From positions 9,823,201 to 9,887,200 of the forward strand of contig OX637396.1 of the NCBI GenBank assembly GCA_951799425.1: a DNA stretch of 64,000 nt, in the 5' to 3' direction. Every line of letters starts with the position of its first letter. Within the stretch, counting starts at the first letter, position 1. Origin of the DNA: Ilex aquifolium. Lineage: Eukaryota; Streptophyta; Magnoliopsida; Aquifoliales; Aquifoliaceae. The notes under the pieces are model-generated. The model was given only the letters and a program-made list of their open reading frames with translations. It ran no database searches and was not told the origin of the DNA. Positions 53,722 to 64,000 of the stretch are shown piece after piece. The translations under genes were made by a program, and so were the position numbers.

Positions 53722-54486
53722 TAGGGCTGTCAATTTTCGACATAATACGTTAACACGATACGAATCGAAAACGAAATTAATAGGTCGGACACGAAATTAA
53801 ACGAGTTAATGGGTTAAAACGGGTCAACACGCTTAAACACGGAAAAAATCATGTCAGGTTCATGTCAAAATCATATCAACCCAATTTTGACCTGATTAAC
53901 CCGTATATTTTAAACGGGTTGATATGATTCGGACACGAATCCGACCTAACTCATTGTAGACTCGTTTATGGCAGTATAGTTTGTCTATTGTGTTGACTGA
54001 TGTATTTTTAACATTATTACTTATTATTGCTTCTACTGTAGTAATTGGCAGTATAGTTCTTAACATTATTATGACAGTATACTAATATAGTTCTTGCTTT
54101 AATTTTTGGGTTGAAACTTGAATGCATTTTAGTTAATTTCATTGATGAGATGTAATATGTTATTTGTAAAAAAATTATTTGAAATTTTGGATGAATGATT
54201 GAATGATATATTTAATGGCAATGAACAAGTGTGGAAAGAGGTTATTTGTGTTAAACAGATCTGTGTTATATGTGCTACACAGACTAAACAGATCATTTTA
54301 TATGTGCTAACCTGAAAATGACATATTTATTAAACGTGTCAAACAGGTCGGGTTCGGATAACCCGTTTAATAGTTAGGTCAGATTAGTGTTTACACTTTT
54401 CGACACAATAATTAAATATGTCAAGTTTGGATTTTTGAGATGTTCGACACAAACTCAAAATCAACCCGATACGTTTAACACCCCTA
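53722..54486 (+). mobile_element. hAT-type MITE with intact target duplication
   Basis: 765 bp with ends TAGGGCTGTCAATTTTCGAC and, reversed, TAGGGGTGTTAAACGTATCG. The perfect 8-bp target duplication TCTGTAAG lies at 53714-53721 and 54487-54494. No coding capacity. The interior has ACACGA / GGGTTGATAT-rich subterminal motifs. Confidence 0.88.
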
Positions 54487-54494
54487 TCTGTAAG

Positions 54495-56137
54495 TATGAA
54501 TTTAAACAAGTTTAAATAACTACCTTTTGGCTCATTGGATCATGTTCGATTCATTCATGTCCAAGTTATAAAATTGCTACAAGCTAAAAGATTAAAGAGG
54601 TATGCAAGTACATTCCAGAATGCAAATAAAAATTAAGAAATTTTTTTTTTAGAGAAGACTTCCACTCAGTAGAGATGTTCCCACAAGTGTCTTTTTCTCC
54701 AATGGTACTATAATTTATATTTCTATCTCTTCATTCGCTCTTTTGGTCTATCTACATTGCAGGAAATTCATACGCTCCATGAACAGAGAAAAAAGTAGAG
54801 TCTTGGTCAAGCCACCCTATACTATTACCAAACATAATTGAGAGAAGTTCATCTGAAACCGAAGTATACTTGTTGTTTCGACTTTATTCATACACTTGTC
54901 AACCTTCATCACCGTTGCTTTAGCGACCCGATTGAACGAATGCGGTGACGTGACTTGTGTAGAGAGTGGCTTTTAAGGAATAGTTGAATGATTTAGGGGA
55001 ATCACATACAATCTTAATGGTTGATCAAGAGTGGAGGATCAATGTGCAATGATCATAAGATTCCTCCATTATGAGCTACAAGTAAAGGATTCGAGTCGCG
55101 AAAATAATCTCTATGTTTTCATGGGTAAGACTATATACATCTAACATTTCCAAGACTCTGTAGTGATGAAAATCTGATGCACTGTATATACTGGTTTTTA
55201 ATAGATTGATGTCCGTTTATCATAAAGAAAAAAGAAGTCTTTGGAGGCGACACAACACTTGCTAGGCAAGCTTTAGTGGCTAATGTTTTCCACTACTTAA
55301 TGTTTAGCTATAGGATTAAAATCTTATAGCTATTGCAGTGGCACAAAAAACAAAAACAAAAAAAAAAATTAGAACAATTTACTTTCTTTTCCACTACAAG
55401 AGAGGAATGACAAAGTAAAAGTAGAAGACTACAGTATCGTGCCAAAAATGAATCCAAATCGTTAATTTTAATTTGAATAATTTACAATCATCAATTGAAA
55501 ATTTGATTAATTAATAAAAAATAATAAAGTAAGAAAATTTTATAAGTTACGTGATTTCTTTGAGTGAAAATTGAAGGTGCAATATCGAAAAAATGATATT
55601 TCAATACCGTAATAGGACTCGAAGTAAAAAAGTCTAGATTCTTCTGCAATGTGCATGTATTTTTTCCTATTTGTGATCATGTTTACTTCATCACCTCTCC
55701 ATCATTTCTAATCTTCTGAAAATTTTGTTTCACATCATGTTTGTTTACTTATGTATAACAATATTATGACAATGCTGATGCAATTATAAATCATGAAGAA
55801 TTCACACAAAAGCCAAATTAGTCAAGGAACTATAATCGATAGAATTAAGTTAGTAATGGACTCTAAAACTCGAATTTACGCTCAAATATAAGCTTGATCT
55901 CGATTTGTTTAACCAGATGAATTGAGTCAAACATGTATCAGAAAAAATAATCAAGCTTGACATCATGATCCCAAGCCAATGCTGAGTTTGGAAAAAAAAA
56001 ATATTTGTCGAGTCAAGCTTAAACAAAATGTTTTAAGTCTGTCAATATCTTGAGTCAATCTTGAAAATTCTTTGTGGACCCAAGCTTGAATAGTCTTATG
56101 ACTTCATTTGCACACCTAATGAGTGTCATAACCTACT
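54495..56137. other. Intergenic, no gene recognised
   Basis: AT-rich sequence without a supported gene. GACTACAGTATCGTGCC near 55427 resembles the subterminal part of the MITEs at 21436/44445. Confidence 0.4.
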
Positions 56138-56246
56138 TTTTTTTGGTCGGCCATTATTTTAGGGTAGAGGGACATCGAGGTTCGAATCTGCAACCTTCAG
56201 GTCCAATCGCAAGGACGATAGCCATTAGGCCAATCGCTGACCTCGT
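56138..56246 (-). mobile_element. tRNA-derived SINE (short)
   Basis: On the minus strand the head reads TGGCCTAATGGCTATCG (A-box-like), followed by GCAGATTCGAACC (B-box-like), ending at a T-run on + (56138-56146). It is closely related to 57076-57165. Confidence 0.6.
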
Positions 56247-56281
56247 CATAACCTAGTTCAGCAGGTAGAAAATAAAGATGA

Positions 56282-56343
56282 CAACAAGACAAGAAGATCA
56301 AATATGTGAAACCAACAAGACAAGAAGATCAAATATGTGAAAC
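56282..56343 (+). repeat. 31-bp tandem duplication
   Basis: Two adjacent copies starting CAACAAGACAAGAAGATCAA and ending TATGTGAAAC, period 31 bp. Confidence 0.9.
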
Positions 56344-56841
56344 AAGTGAAATCTATGTACTTAGATTTTGTTTATTTTTTCCTCAAAAGGACAAAAGACA
56401 TTGCATGCGTGTTGGAATCTTACAAACAGCAGAAACAATGCGTGATTAGGAATAGTGGCTGCCTCAACATTGTCTAGCAGTTAAGGAATGACAATTTCCC
56501 AAGACAAAGAAGATCAAAGACTTGCTAACTAGACACTAGAAATTCTATTGCTAGCCAGCTAGTCTCAGAAAGTAACTAATTTTGGTAATCCGAATAAGAG
56601 ATACAACAAAGCTCAAAACACACTACAAGGTATGTGTCGGAGTTCTTATAAGCGACAACTCAACAGCATACATCCGAAAGTAAGATGTTATAATAAAGTT
56701 CAAGGTAAGTCTAGATTAAAGTGCATGTAGAGCAATCAACATAAAAGAGTTACTCGACTAACCAAGTCTAGTGAAAACAAGTATGAAAAGATAATGCATG
56801 ATAAGAAACAATGCACTTGAGAAAATTGATTACATACCACT

Positions 56842-57074
56842 GGTGCGAGTGGTCTAGTGGTTAAGAAGTCGAACAATAAGAAGATGAAAAGTTAATTCTG
56901 GGTTAAAATCCCGAGTTCGAATCCCCTTACCTCCATTAGCAGCCGGTGAGAAGCTATACCTCCATTATGGAGTGGCCATTGAATCTCGTCACTGGGACCC
57001 TTCTGTCGGGTTTGGAACTTGGTGCCATCAATTCCCCCTTCTTTTTGGCCCAGCGCAAACAAACAAACACACAG
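56842..57074 (+). mobile_element. tRNA-derived SINE
   Basis: The tRNA-like head GAGTGGTCTAGTGGTTAAG matches an RNA polymerase III A box, and GAGTTCGAATCCCC matches a B box about 60 bp later. A non-tRNA body containing TTGGTGCCATCAATTCCCCC follows, then a CAAACAAACAAAC tail. It is not a functional tRNA gene because the cloverleaf is not preserved. Confidence 0.65.
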
Positions 57075-57075
57075 G

Positions 57076-57165
57076 TTTTTTTTTCTTTGGGTATAGAAAT
57101 GACGAGGTTCAAACCTGCGACTTTAAGGTTCAACAATAGGGCAATGGCTATTAAGCCATCTGCTG
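57076..57165 (-). mobile_element. tRNA-derived SINE (short)
   Basis: On the minus strand it reads GATGGCTTAATAGCCATTG (A-box-like) and GCAGGTTTGAACCTCG (B-box-like), ending in an A-run (T-run at 57076-57084 on +). Same family as 56138-56246. Confidence 0.6.
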
Positions 57166-57290
57166 AGAGAGAGAGAGAGAGTTGACTGCCTCAACTATGT
57201 ACAGCAGTTAGAGAATGATCATAGTCCAAGAGAGGAGGATCAAAGACTTGCTAAAGTTTGCAGACTGAGGAACTCTATTGCAAGTATCCA

Positions 57291-59044
57291 AGTATGAAGT
57301 CTAAAGAAATTGCATAAGCATTTGAAGCCCACAGTTACACTCCTGGATGATTAACCTTATGACACTCACATGAGTGTCAAAACCGCAATGATATTTTGGA
57401 ATTCATGGACATTATAAAGGTAAAACAAAGAGCAAAAACACAGTGTCCAGAATCCAAATCCGTATGGATTGATTCACTGATCGAATAAGGAGTGAATCAT
57501 AAATTCGCATGTCCGTTTGAATCTATGACCACATAAAACTTGGGTTTATTGATGCGTGTGGAATGCGGACACCCGAAATTGGTGTTGCAATCATAAATTC
57601 AATTGACGAGTAGTCGAGACGATTTCCATTAGAAAGAAAAGAAAAATTAGAGTGTCATGGTCCTCTATATGCACCAAGTCATGTTTTTTGCCTCCTATTG
57701 GTTGTGAAAGTCACACCCTTCATGGTCCTTACGTAGTGTTATTATGATTGTTAATTTGACATATTAAAATGGCATGAGAAGCTTAGAACCATTAAGAAAC
57801 TAAACCTCAAATCCGATGGGATTGGCATTTTCTGATTTACTTATCGATAGGGGAAAAATGTATTATTAAAAAATTGAACACAAAGATGAAATGCTAGAGA
57901 GGAGATATGGTAATTGATGTTTGCCCAACGTGATTTAACCCAAGTGCACGTTGTGGCGAAATTGTACATCGAGGGTCAGCCAGCATGACGTTCCCATCTC
58001 TTTTTTATTCTTTTTTTTTTCTTCTCTCCATACTTGGCGATCGCAGAGTTGGAGCATTTTGGAATTGTTTTTAAGGCTACAATCCTTTCTTACCTGTTGT
58101 TATGGCCATCACAATGTGCAAAAAAAAAACTAGATTATGTATTTTGTTAGATAGGAATTGTTAGGAACGGATTCAGAAATTTAATTTGGAGGAGTACCTA
58201 TAATATAAAATAGGACAGGCTTCAATAAGCTTATCCGACGGTCTCTAATAGACTCATCCAATGGCCACCAACATCCCTCTCAAAACCATTCATATCGCAA
58301 TACGGGTTACCTCTAGTAAGTAAATAAAGGACGATCTATTAAATTTCTAAAAAAATCCAAAACGGTCGAGTTTATATAGTTGAAGAATAGTCATATCCAA
58401 TACTATTATAATATGAGAGACTATATACGGTAGCCCACCGCACCTTAGTTTATAAAAGTCTAAAGATTTTTCTTTTATCTTTGAATTGTGACACACAAAA
58501 AACAAAATTAAGCTCTTTTCCTAAAATTAAGGTATTTTTATAAATGTAAGTTTATTCCTAAAAATAAACATGACATAGACATAAATTCCTGTATTAATTA
58601 CCAAGAACAACCAATCACTAAATTGGAGATTATAATGATAGTTAAAACCCAAATATCTCTTTACTTGAAACGAAATATTCAGTCACAATTAAGATTAATA
58701 TTATCCAAACGAGGCCGAAAAGACATCATTTTTTTTTTGGGTATGCACAATGCTTGAGAAAACAACAGAGAACAAAAGGGAGGCACCATATGGCCCAGTT
58801 CAATATATTATATGGTTTGATCTGAGCTAGTTGGTTCTTTATAGGTCCAATTTTGTATGGGCTTGATCCGGTAAGAGGTTTATCCTATGTTAGATTTGTC
58901 TAACTGGGTTTCTATTAAAATTGTGGCCCAAATAATGTGACAAATCTTCACAATCAATGAAATATAATTGGGCCCAACTTATTAATTGAGGTGAGAGGCC
59001 ATCAAACTCATTTAGACTATCGAATTTGATCCTTAGATTTAATC
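57291..59044. other. Intergenic, no gene recognised
   Basis: AT-rich. GGAACGGATTCAGAAATTTAAT near 58163 may be the left end of a hAT-like element whose right end (CCGCCCCTG) is near 60387-60395, but no target duplication confirms this. Confidence 0.35.
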
Positions 59045-59047
59045 TAA

Positions 59048-59960
59048 GAGCATCTCCAAATTTTATTTTAATTTAGACTCAAATTTAAATTTAATTCTAA
59101 ATGGTCTAAAAAATTTCTCCAATCTTAAACTCAAATTTATACCAAATCAAGAAAAAATTTATTCTGAACTAAAATTAAGAGAAACTCAAATTCTATACCA
59201 GATTTCCAACGGCAATTTTTTACCCTATTCAAAGCCCAAAAGACTTTTTGACGACTTGTTCTCTACCTCTCTCTCCTATATTGCTTCCATCGTCGACCAC
59301 CACCGAAGCATTCAGATCCTTTGAAGACATGTAGGTAAGTTTCTTCCTTTTTATTTTTCATATTCTTGATTTCTTGTATTGTTTAAAACTCTAATCTCAC
59401 CCATCTTTCATACTATATAAAACTCTAAGTCTATCCAATAAATTTTTCTTTGATTTCTTTGAGCTAAACACTATAAATGGTGCAATTTCAGGCCACCGAT
59501 TCTTTCTAAAATTTCAAGCCTTCACTACCCACAAATTTAAGAAATTCATCATTTTATTTTTTCAGTCGTCCATTTTTATGGAAAATAATTTGTTTTTTTT
59601 AGACCAAAACATGTCAAAGTAACTATTTTTTTTCCTTTTTCTGGATTTACTTAAGAAGACAAGGGATTAGAATAAGTTGAGAATTATGGGGGTGGTTTTC
59701 TTTCTTTTTCTTTTTTTTGTTTCTTTTTATTCCCAGATGATATTGTATTCATATTCAAAAAAATTTGAATTACCCATTTGTGGAGAGATATGAAAATTTT
59801 ATTTATTTTATCAGATTTCATGATTTGAATGACACAAAAAAATGAGTTTTGAGACAATAAATTTATTTTTTAAAAAAATATTTGAATAGATATTTGAGTT
59901 TACCTACTCTATATCAAATTAAACTTTTTACTTAAATTTGAGTTATAGTTTGAGATGCTC
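59048..59960 (+). mobile_element. Harbinger-type non-autonomous element
   Basis: 913 bp with ends GAGCATCTCCAAATTTT and, reversed, GAGCATCTCAAACTATAAC, plus inner inverted TCAAATTTAAA / TTTAAATTTGA. The 3-bp target duplication TAA lies at 59045-59047 and 59961-59963. The terminus matches that of the MITE at 10264. No transposase frame. Confidence 0.8.
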
Positions 59961-59963
59961 TAA

Positions 59964-60606
59964 ATATCACTAGGATTGGGTAGGGGGATTGTTGGAAAAG
60001 ATTAACATGGTGTTATTTAGATGGGACTTATGGGACAAGAGGATTTGAGATTTTTTTTCTCTCCTCTCTATTATTTTAACTTTGACACGTATATTGCATA
60101 ATCAAATAAACAATAAAAAAGGTTATTTTGCATAAATTGTCAACGGCCACCAATTAAGATTTTCATAAAAGAATTAAAAAATTAAGTCCATTGCTTCTCA
60201 TAATAAGCAATTTTTTAATTCTTTTGGGTGAATAATGTGTGCATAATATTTTTATCTTGGATTTTGGGTGATACACATAATACATTATACAAATATAATA
60301 TATATATATATATATACCTAACTAATAAAAAAAAAAAAATTAGGGGGGGCACTTGCCCACCCTGGCCCAACGGCCCAACTATTCCTCCGCCCCTGGTTGC
60401 GGTTATTGAGTTGACAGTAAAAAATATTGTTTGGTAACTCTCAATTCGAACCTATTTTTAAATATTATGAATTGGATACTTTTATGCATTTGTACTTATA
60501 TTTGCTTCCTAATACAATATATTCTTTAGAAAGTTAGCAATTAAATTGATAAAATAGTTTGTTTAATTAATTGTAAAAGTGGATGTATAAACCCAATTAT
60601 TTTCTT
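59964..60606. other. Transposon-end debris
   Basis: AT-rich, with a (TA)n run at about 60299-60316 and a GGGGGGGCACTTGCCCACCC ... CCGCCCCTG stretch (60342-60395) typical of the right end of plant hAT-like elements. No coding region. Confidence 0.4.
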
Positions 60607-60695
60607 GCATTTCGTGGTCACAATGAATCTGATAATTCAAGTAATTAAGGAAACTTTCTTGAGCTTCTTAGATTCTTACTGATCACAATAAGGAT

Positions 60696-61195
60696 CAGTG
60701 TTATCAGAACCGGACCGGACCAGTCGGTCGGACCGGTTCAACCGTGACCCGAGACCTCAACTGGTCCGGTTCCCTAGTTGGACCGCATAAGGAAGAGAAC
60801 TGACTAAAAACCAGAAAATCGGCCGATTTTTGTAAAAAACTGTGAACCGGACGGTTTTTAAAAACTGGCCGATTTGAAATTTTTGCCCAATTTTTGCCTT
60901 TCGCAGAAGGCACCACCAGCAAGCACCATCATCATCATCATACGGCTTAGCTCAGGCAAAGAGAAACACCCATCATCATCATCACAGCCTCATAAATGGA
61001 GTTTTGGAAGAGGAAGATAATGTTATATATATAGATAGAAAGATAGATATTTGCAGAGAGAGAGAGATGGGTATGGAGAAAATATTCCAATCAATCGTGA
61101 AATCATCGGCCAATGGACAGAGAGGGGCAGCCCCTTAGAAACCATTGTCCATGGCACTCAGGCGGCACAACACTACTCTTCTCCTCCTCCTCCTA

Positions 61196-61238
<43 letters not shown>

Positions 61239-61605
61239 CTATACGCACAACGAAGAGTGAAGTGAACTGTGAACACATAAATGCACAATCAGTGCACTAA
61301 CAAGGGTTATAAAGTCAATAATTATCAATCACACCCCTAAATTTAATAAAATCTCTAAATTAGAAATTTAGAACATTATTTTGCGGATTTTATTTTTATT
61401 GTGATTGTAGATTTTATGATTGGTATGAAAAATTGTATGTATTATGAACATATTTATATTTTTTGGTTAAATTATTATATATTCTAATTTTTTTATTATT
61501 TTTATTATATGACCGGTTCGACCGATTGAACCACTGGTTGAACCAATGAACCATTGACCTGGTCCCTCTACCGGTTCAATGTCCGGTCCGGTTCTGATAA
61601 CATTG
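60696..61605 (+). mobile_element. hAT MITE nested in the transposase relic
   Basis: 910 bp with ends CAGTGTTATCAGAACCGGAC and, reversed, CAATGTTATCAGAACCGGAC. The perfect 8-bp target duplication ATAAGGAT lies at 60688-60695 and 61606-61613. Removing the element and one duplication restores the codon order of the transposase relic across the site. CCGGTTCAACCG-type subterminal repeats, a CATCATCATC tract and (CT)n/(AT)n microsatellites lie inside. No transposase frame. Confidence 0.9.
61197..61238 (+). repeat. (CT)n-(AT)n compound microsatellite
   Basis: About 24 bp of CT followed by about 18 bp of AT, inside the hAT MITE. Confidence 0.9.
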
Positions 61606-63501
61606 ATAAGGATATTAAAGTTGTTGTGTTGAAAAATGCTCCGGAGAATCTCAAGTTGACTTCGCCTGAAATTCAAAAAGACATTGTAAATGCAGCTTCT
61701 GTTGAAACGTGTAATGCTATTGTGACTTGCCTTGGTGATGCACTTTTTTTTGTTCTTATTGATGAATCATGTGACATATCAACAAAAAAACAAATGACTG
61801 TTGTGTTGCGATTTGTGGACAAGAAGAGAAATGTAGTTGAACACTTTTTAGGTTTTGAACATGTTACTAATACTGGTGCTCTCTCACTTAAGGCAGCTGT
61901 AGAAGATTTATTTGCTAGATATGGGTTGAGCTTGTCAATATTGTATGGGCAAGGTTACGATGATGCTAGTAATATGCGAGGTGAGTTCAATGGTATCACG
62001 ACACTTATAATGAAGGAGAATGAATATGCATATTATGTCCATTATTTTTCGCATCAATTGCAATTAGCTCTTGTGGTCGTTGCAAAGAATCATATTCAAA
62101 TCGCGACTCTATTCAACTTGATTGCTAATATTGTGAATGTTGTGGGCGCCTCATGTAAATGACGAAATATTCTTAGGGAGAAACAAGCAACTAGAGTTAT
62201 TGAATTACTCGATAATGAGGAGCTTTCAAGTGGGCGAGACCTAAATCAGGAAACTAATCTTACACGTGCTTGTGATACACGTTAGGGTTCACATTATTAT
62301 TCTTTGATCAGCTTGATTGATATGTTCTCATCAGTGATTGATGTGCATGATATGGTTTCAGAAGATGGTATAAATGCAGAACAAAGAGGGGAGACAAATG
62401 TTCTTTTGGACTTGCTACAATCTTTTGAGTTTGTTTTCAATCTTTATTTGATGAGAAACATATTGAGAATCACAAATGAGTTGTCTCAGGCATTACAAAA
62501 GAAAGATCAAGATATCGTGAATGTCATGACATTAGTTCAAGTATCCAAGCAACGACTTCAAATGATAAGGGAAATTGGTTAGAGTTGTTTTCTTGATGAT
62601 GTCACATCTTTTTGTGAAAAACATGATATCATTGTTCCAAAGATGGACGATATCTTTAAAGCTCAAGGAAGGTCAAGACGTACTCAAGAAAAGAAAAAAT
62701 TGCATCACTATCAAGTTGAGTTATCTTATACCGTTATAGATATACAACTTCAAGAGCTAAATAGTCATTTTACTGAGTCAAACACTAATTTACTTCTTTG
62801 TGTGGCATGTTTGAGTTATTCTGATTCCTTCTTAGCTTTTGACAAGGAGAAATTGGTTCGTCTTGCCCAATTTTATCCAAAAAAAATTTCTTCACTAGAG
62901 CTCATAATACTTTCTGATAAGCTAGAGTAGTTATATTATTGATATGCGCTCTAATATTGAGTTTTCAAATTTGTTAAGGATTGGAGATCTTGCTCAAAAA
63001 ATGGTTAAGACAAAAAAACATGTGGTATATCCATTGATCTACTTACTTGTGATATTGACATTGATTTTGCCAATTGTGACTGTCACAGTATAGAGAACAT
63101 TTTCGGCTATGAAGATTGTGAAGAATCGATTGCGTAATCGAATGGGCGATCAATGGATGACAAATAACTTGATTGTTTACATAGAGAAGAACATTTTCAA
63201 TTGCATTGATAATAATGTTATCATACAATGCTTTCAAAAATATGAAATCACGTCGTGGTTAATTGTAAAAGACTATAGTTAGTCTCATTTTTTGTAAAGG
63301 GTCAAATTAGAACCTTATTTTACAATTTTTTTTGCTTTTTGTATCCCATGTATATCGATTTTTGACTATTTTGTCAATAAAATTTTAGGTATTATATATG
63401 ATTTAAAAAATTTATTTGTCTTTAACTTTAACCCTTAAGAATGCAAATTTTGAAACTTATATTTAGTACCACCCATATATAAATTCCTGGCTCCGCCCCT
63501 G

Positions 63502-63629
63502 TCCACCCATAACTACAATACTCATAGATTATTTATAATAACTGAATTTTCACCATTCTTAATTATCTTTCTATAAATATCACTAACTATTTAAATTTAT
63601 CCATTCTAATTACCTTTCACTTATATATA
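63502..63629. other. Spacer between hAT relic and Helitron-like end
   Basis: AT-rich, no feature. Confidence 0.4.
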
Positions 63630-64000
63630 CTAGTTAGTGCACGCGTGCGTTGCACGCCAACTAATTTTGCTTTTTAAAAAAAAAATTAGATAAATTAGAC
63701 CAATTTTCGATATATGAAGAGGGTTATATATTACATAATGGTTATTGGATTTTATGGAGCTCATTTGTCCACTTGTTCTGTTATTAGTGGACGGTTATAC
63801 AAAGTGACACTGTTAACATGTGATAACTGTTACGCTCAAAATTTTTCTCGTATTTTGGGTTGTTTGAATTGAATTGCATTGCATTTAAAAACTGTAATGT
63901 TTAACTTCAGTAAGTGATTAATAGTTGGATGACTACTGATTTCTTAGACCAATAAGAAGTTATTACAATAGCTTATTATTGTCTTTTTAAGAATAGTATT
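63630..64000 (-). mobile_element. Helitron-like 3' terminus, element running out of the window
   Basis: On the minus strand the element ends GCACGCGTGCACTAACTAG followed by T. The shared pieces GTGCAACGCACG, GTGCA and AACTAG match the 3' end at 32040-32070. The 5' end is not seen and is probably beyond 64000. Confidence 0.4.

Larger units (their letters stand above)
56456..57290 (+). repeat. Diverged direct duplication flanking SINEs
   Basis: 56456-56570 and 57181-57290 share ordered blocks: CTGCCTCAAC, AGCAGTTA, GAATGA, GATCAAAGACTTGCTAA and CTCTATTGC / TTCTATTGC. The two SINEs lie between them. Confidence 0.6.
60607..63290 (+). pseudogene. hAT-family transposase pseudogene (TTF/DUF4371-type)
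   Basis: The remnant starts CTTGCATTTCGTGGTCAC (LAFRGH), is split by a MITE at 60696-61605, and resumes with KVVVLKNAPENLKLTSPEIQ. One reading frame then continues to 62930 and is broken only by in-frame stops at about 62160, 62283, 62580 and 62928. Features include FFVLIDESCDIS, VLRFVDKKRNVVEHFLGFEH, GYDDASNMRGEF and HYFSHQLQLAL. After a frameshift the C-terminal hAT dimerisation domain follows (RTFSAMKIVKNRLRNRMGDQ, LIVYIEKNIF, to about 63260). The 5' part, including any TTF zinc finger, is missing. A terminal CTGGCTCCGCCCCTG lies at 63487-63501. This is the source type for hAT MITEs but is itself inactive. Confidence 0.85.

Noticed and set aside
56842-56930. Possible tRNA gene
   Set aside because: A and B boxes are present but no cloverleaf or anticodon arm can be drawn. 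A SINE head is the better explanation.
58151-60395. One 2.2-kb hAT-like element with GGAACGGATTCAG and CCGCCCCTG ends
   Set aside because: The ends resemble hAT-like termini but do not pair well, and no 8-bp duplication was found.

Overview
The window looks like nuclear DNA of a flowering plant, most likely a eudicot. Genes are sparse and rich in introns, the background is AT-rich, and the transposon families (Gypsy-like gag elements, hAT, Mutator-type, Harbinger-type, Helitron-like, tRNA-derived SINEs) are typical of angiosperms. No prokaryotic or viral gene was recognised. The species cannot be named from this sequence.

Layout. 0-5 kb: repeats only, including a large GGT-rich minisatellite carried inside a duplicated unit. 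5.0-9.1 kb: a complete gag-only LTR retrotransposon with target-site duplication AAAAT. 10.3-14.1 kb: a three-exon GPI-anchored lipid-transfer protein gene (+), with a Harbinger-type MITE ending 84 bp before its ATG. 14-17.7 kb: SINE, MITE and simple-repeat debris. 17.7-25.7 kb and 40.7-48.6 kb: two directly oriented copies of one ~8 kb segmental duplication, each holding an ALD1-like aminotransferase gene (-). 25.8-33.0 kb: a six-exon trimethylguanosine-synthase-like gene (-) with a 4.4 kb intron full of transposon sequence. 34.3-38.8 kb: a second, younger gag-only LTR element (-) with duplication GAAAG. 39.5-40.4 kb: a decayed F-box/kelch pseudogene. 48.9-64 kb: no recognisable host gene, but several MITEs with clear target-site duplications, SINEs, and a decayed hAT transposase gene at 60.6-63.3 kb split by a younger hAT MITE.

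How the genes relate. The right-hand ALD1 copy (B) is complete: ten exons, 439 codons, all frames kept. The left-hand copy (A) has nine of the ten exons with the same lengths and phases but no exon 1, because the duplication breakpoint falls in intron 1. That breakpoint lies only ~140 bp beyond the stop codon of the cap-methyltransferase gene on the same strand. A good splice donor overlaps that stop codon and is in phase with the first remaining exon of copy A, so an in-frame methyltransferase-aminotransferase chimeric transcript is possible. This is the most interesting point in the window. ALD1-type enzymes make the pipecolic-acid precursor used in systemic acquired resistance, so the pair may matter for defence. 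That functional link is inferred from family membership only.
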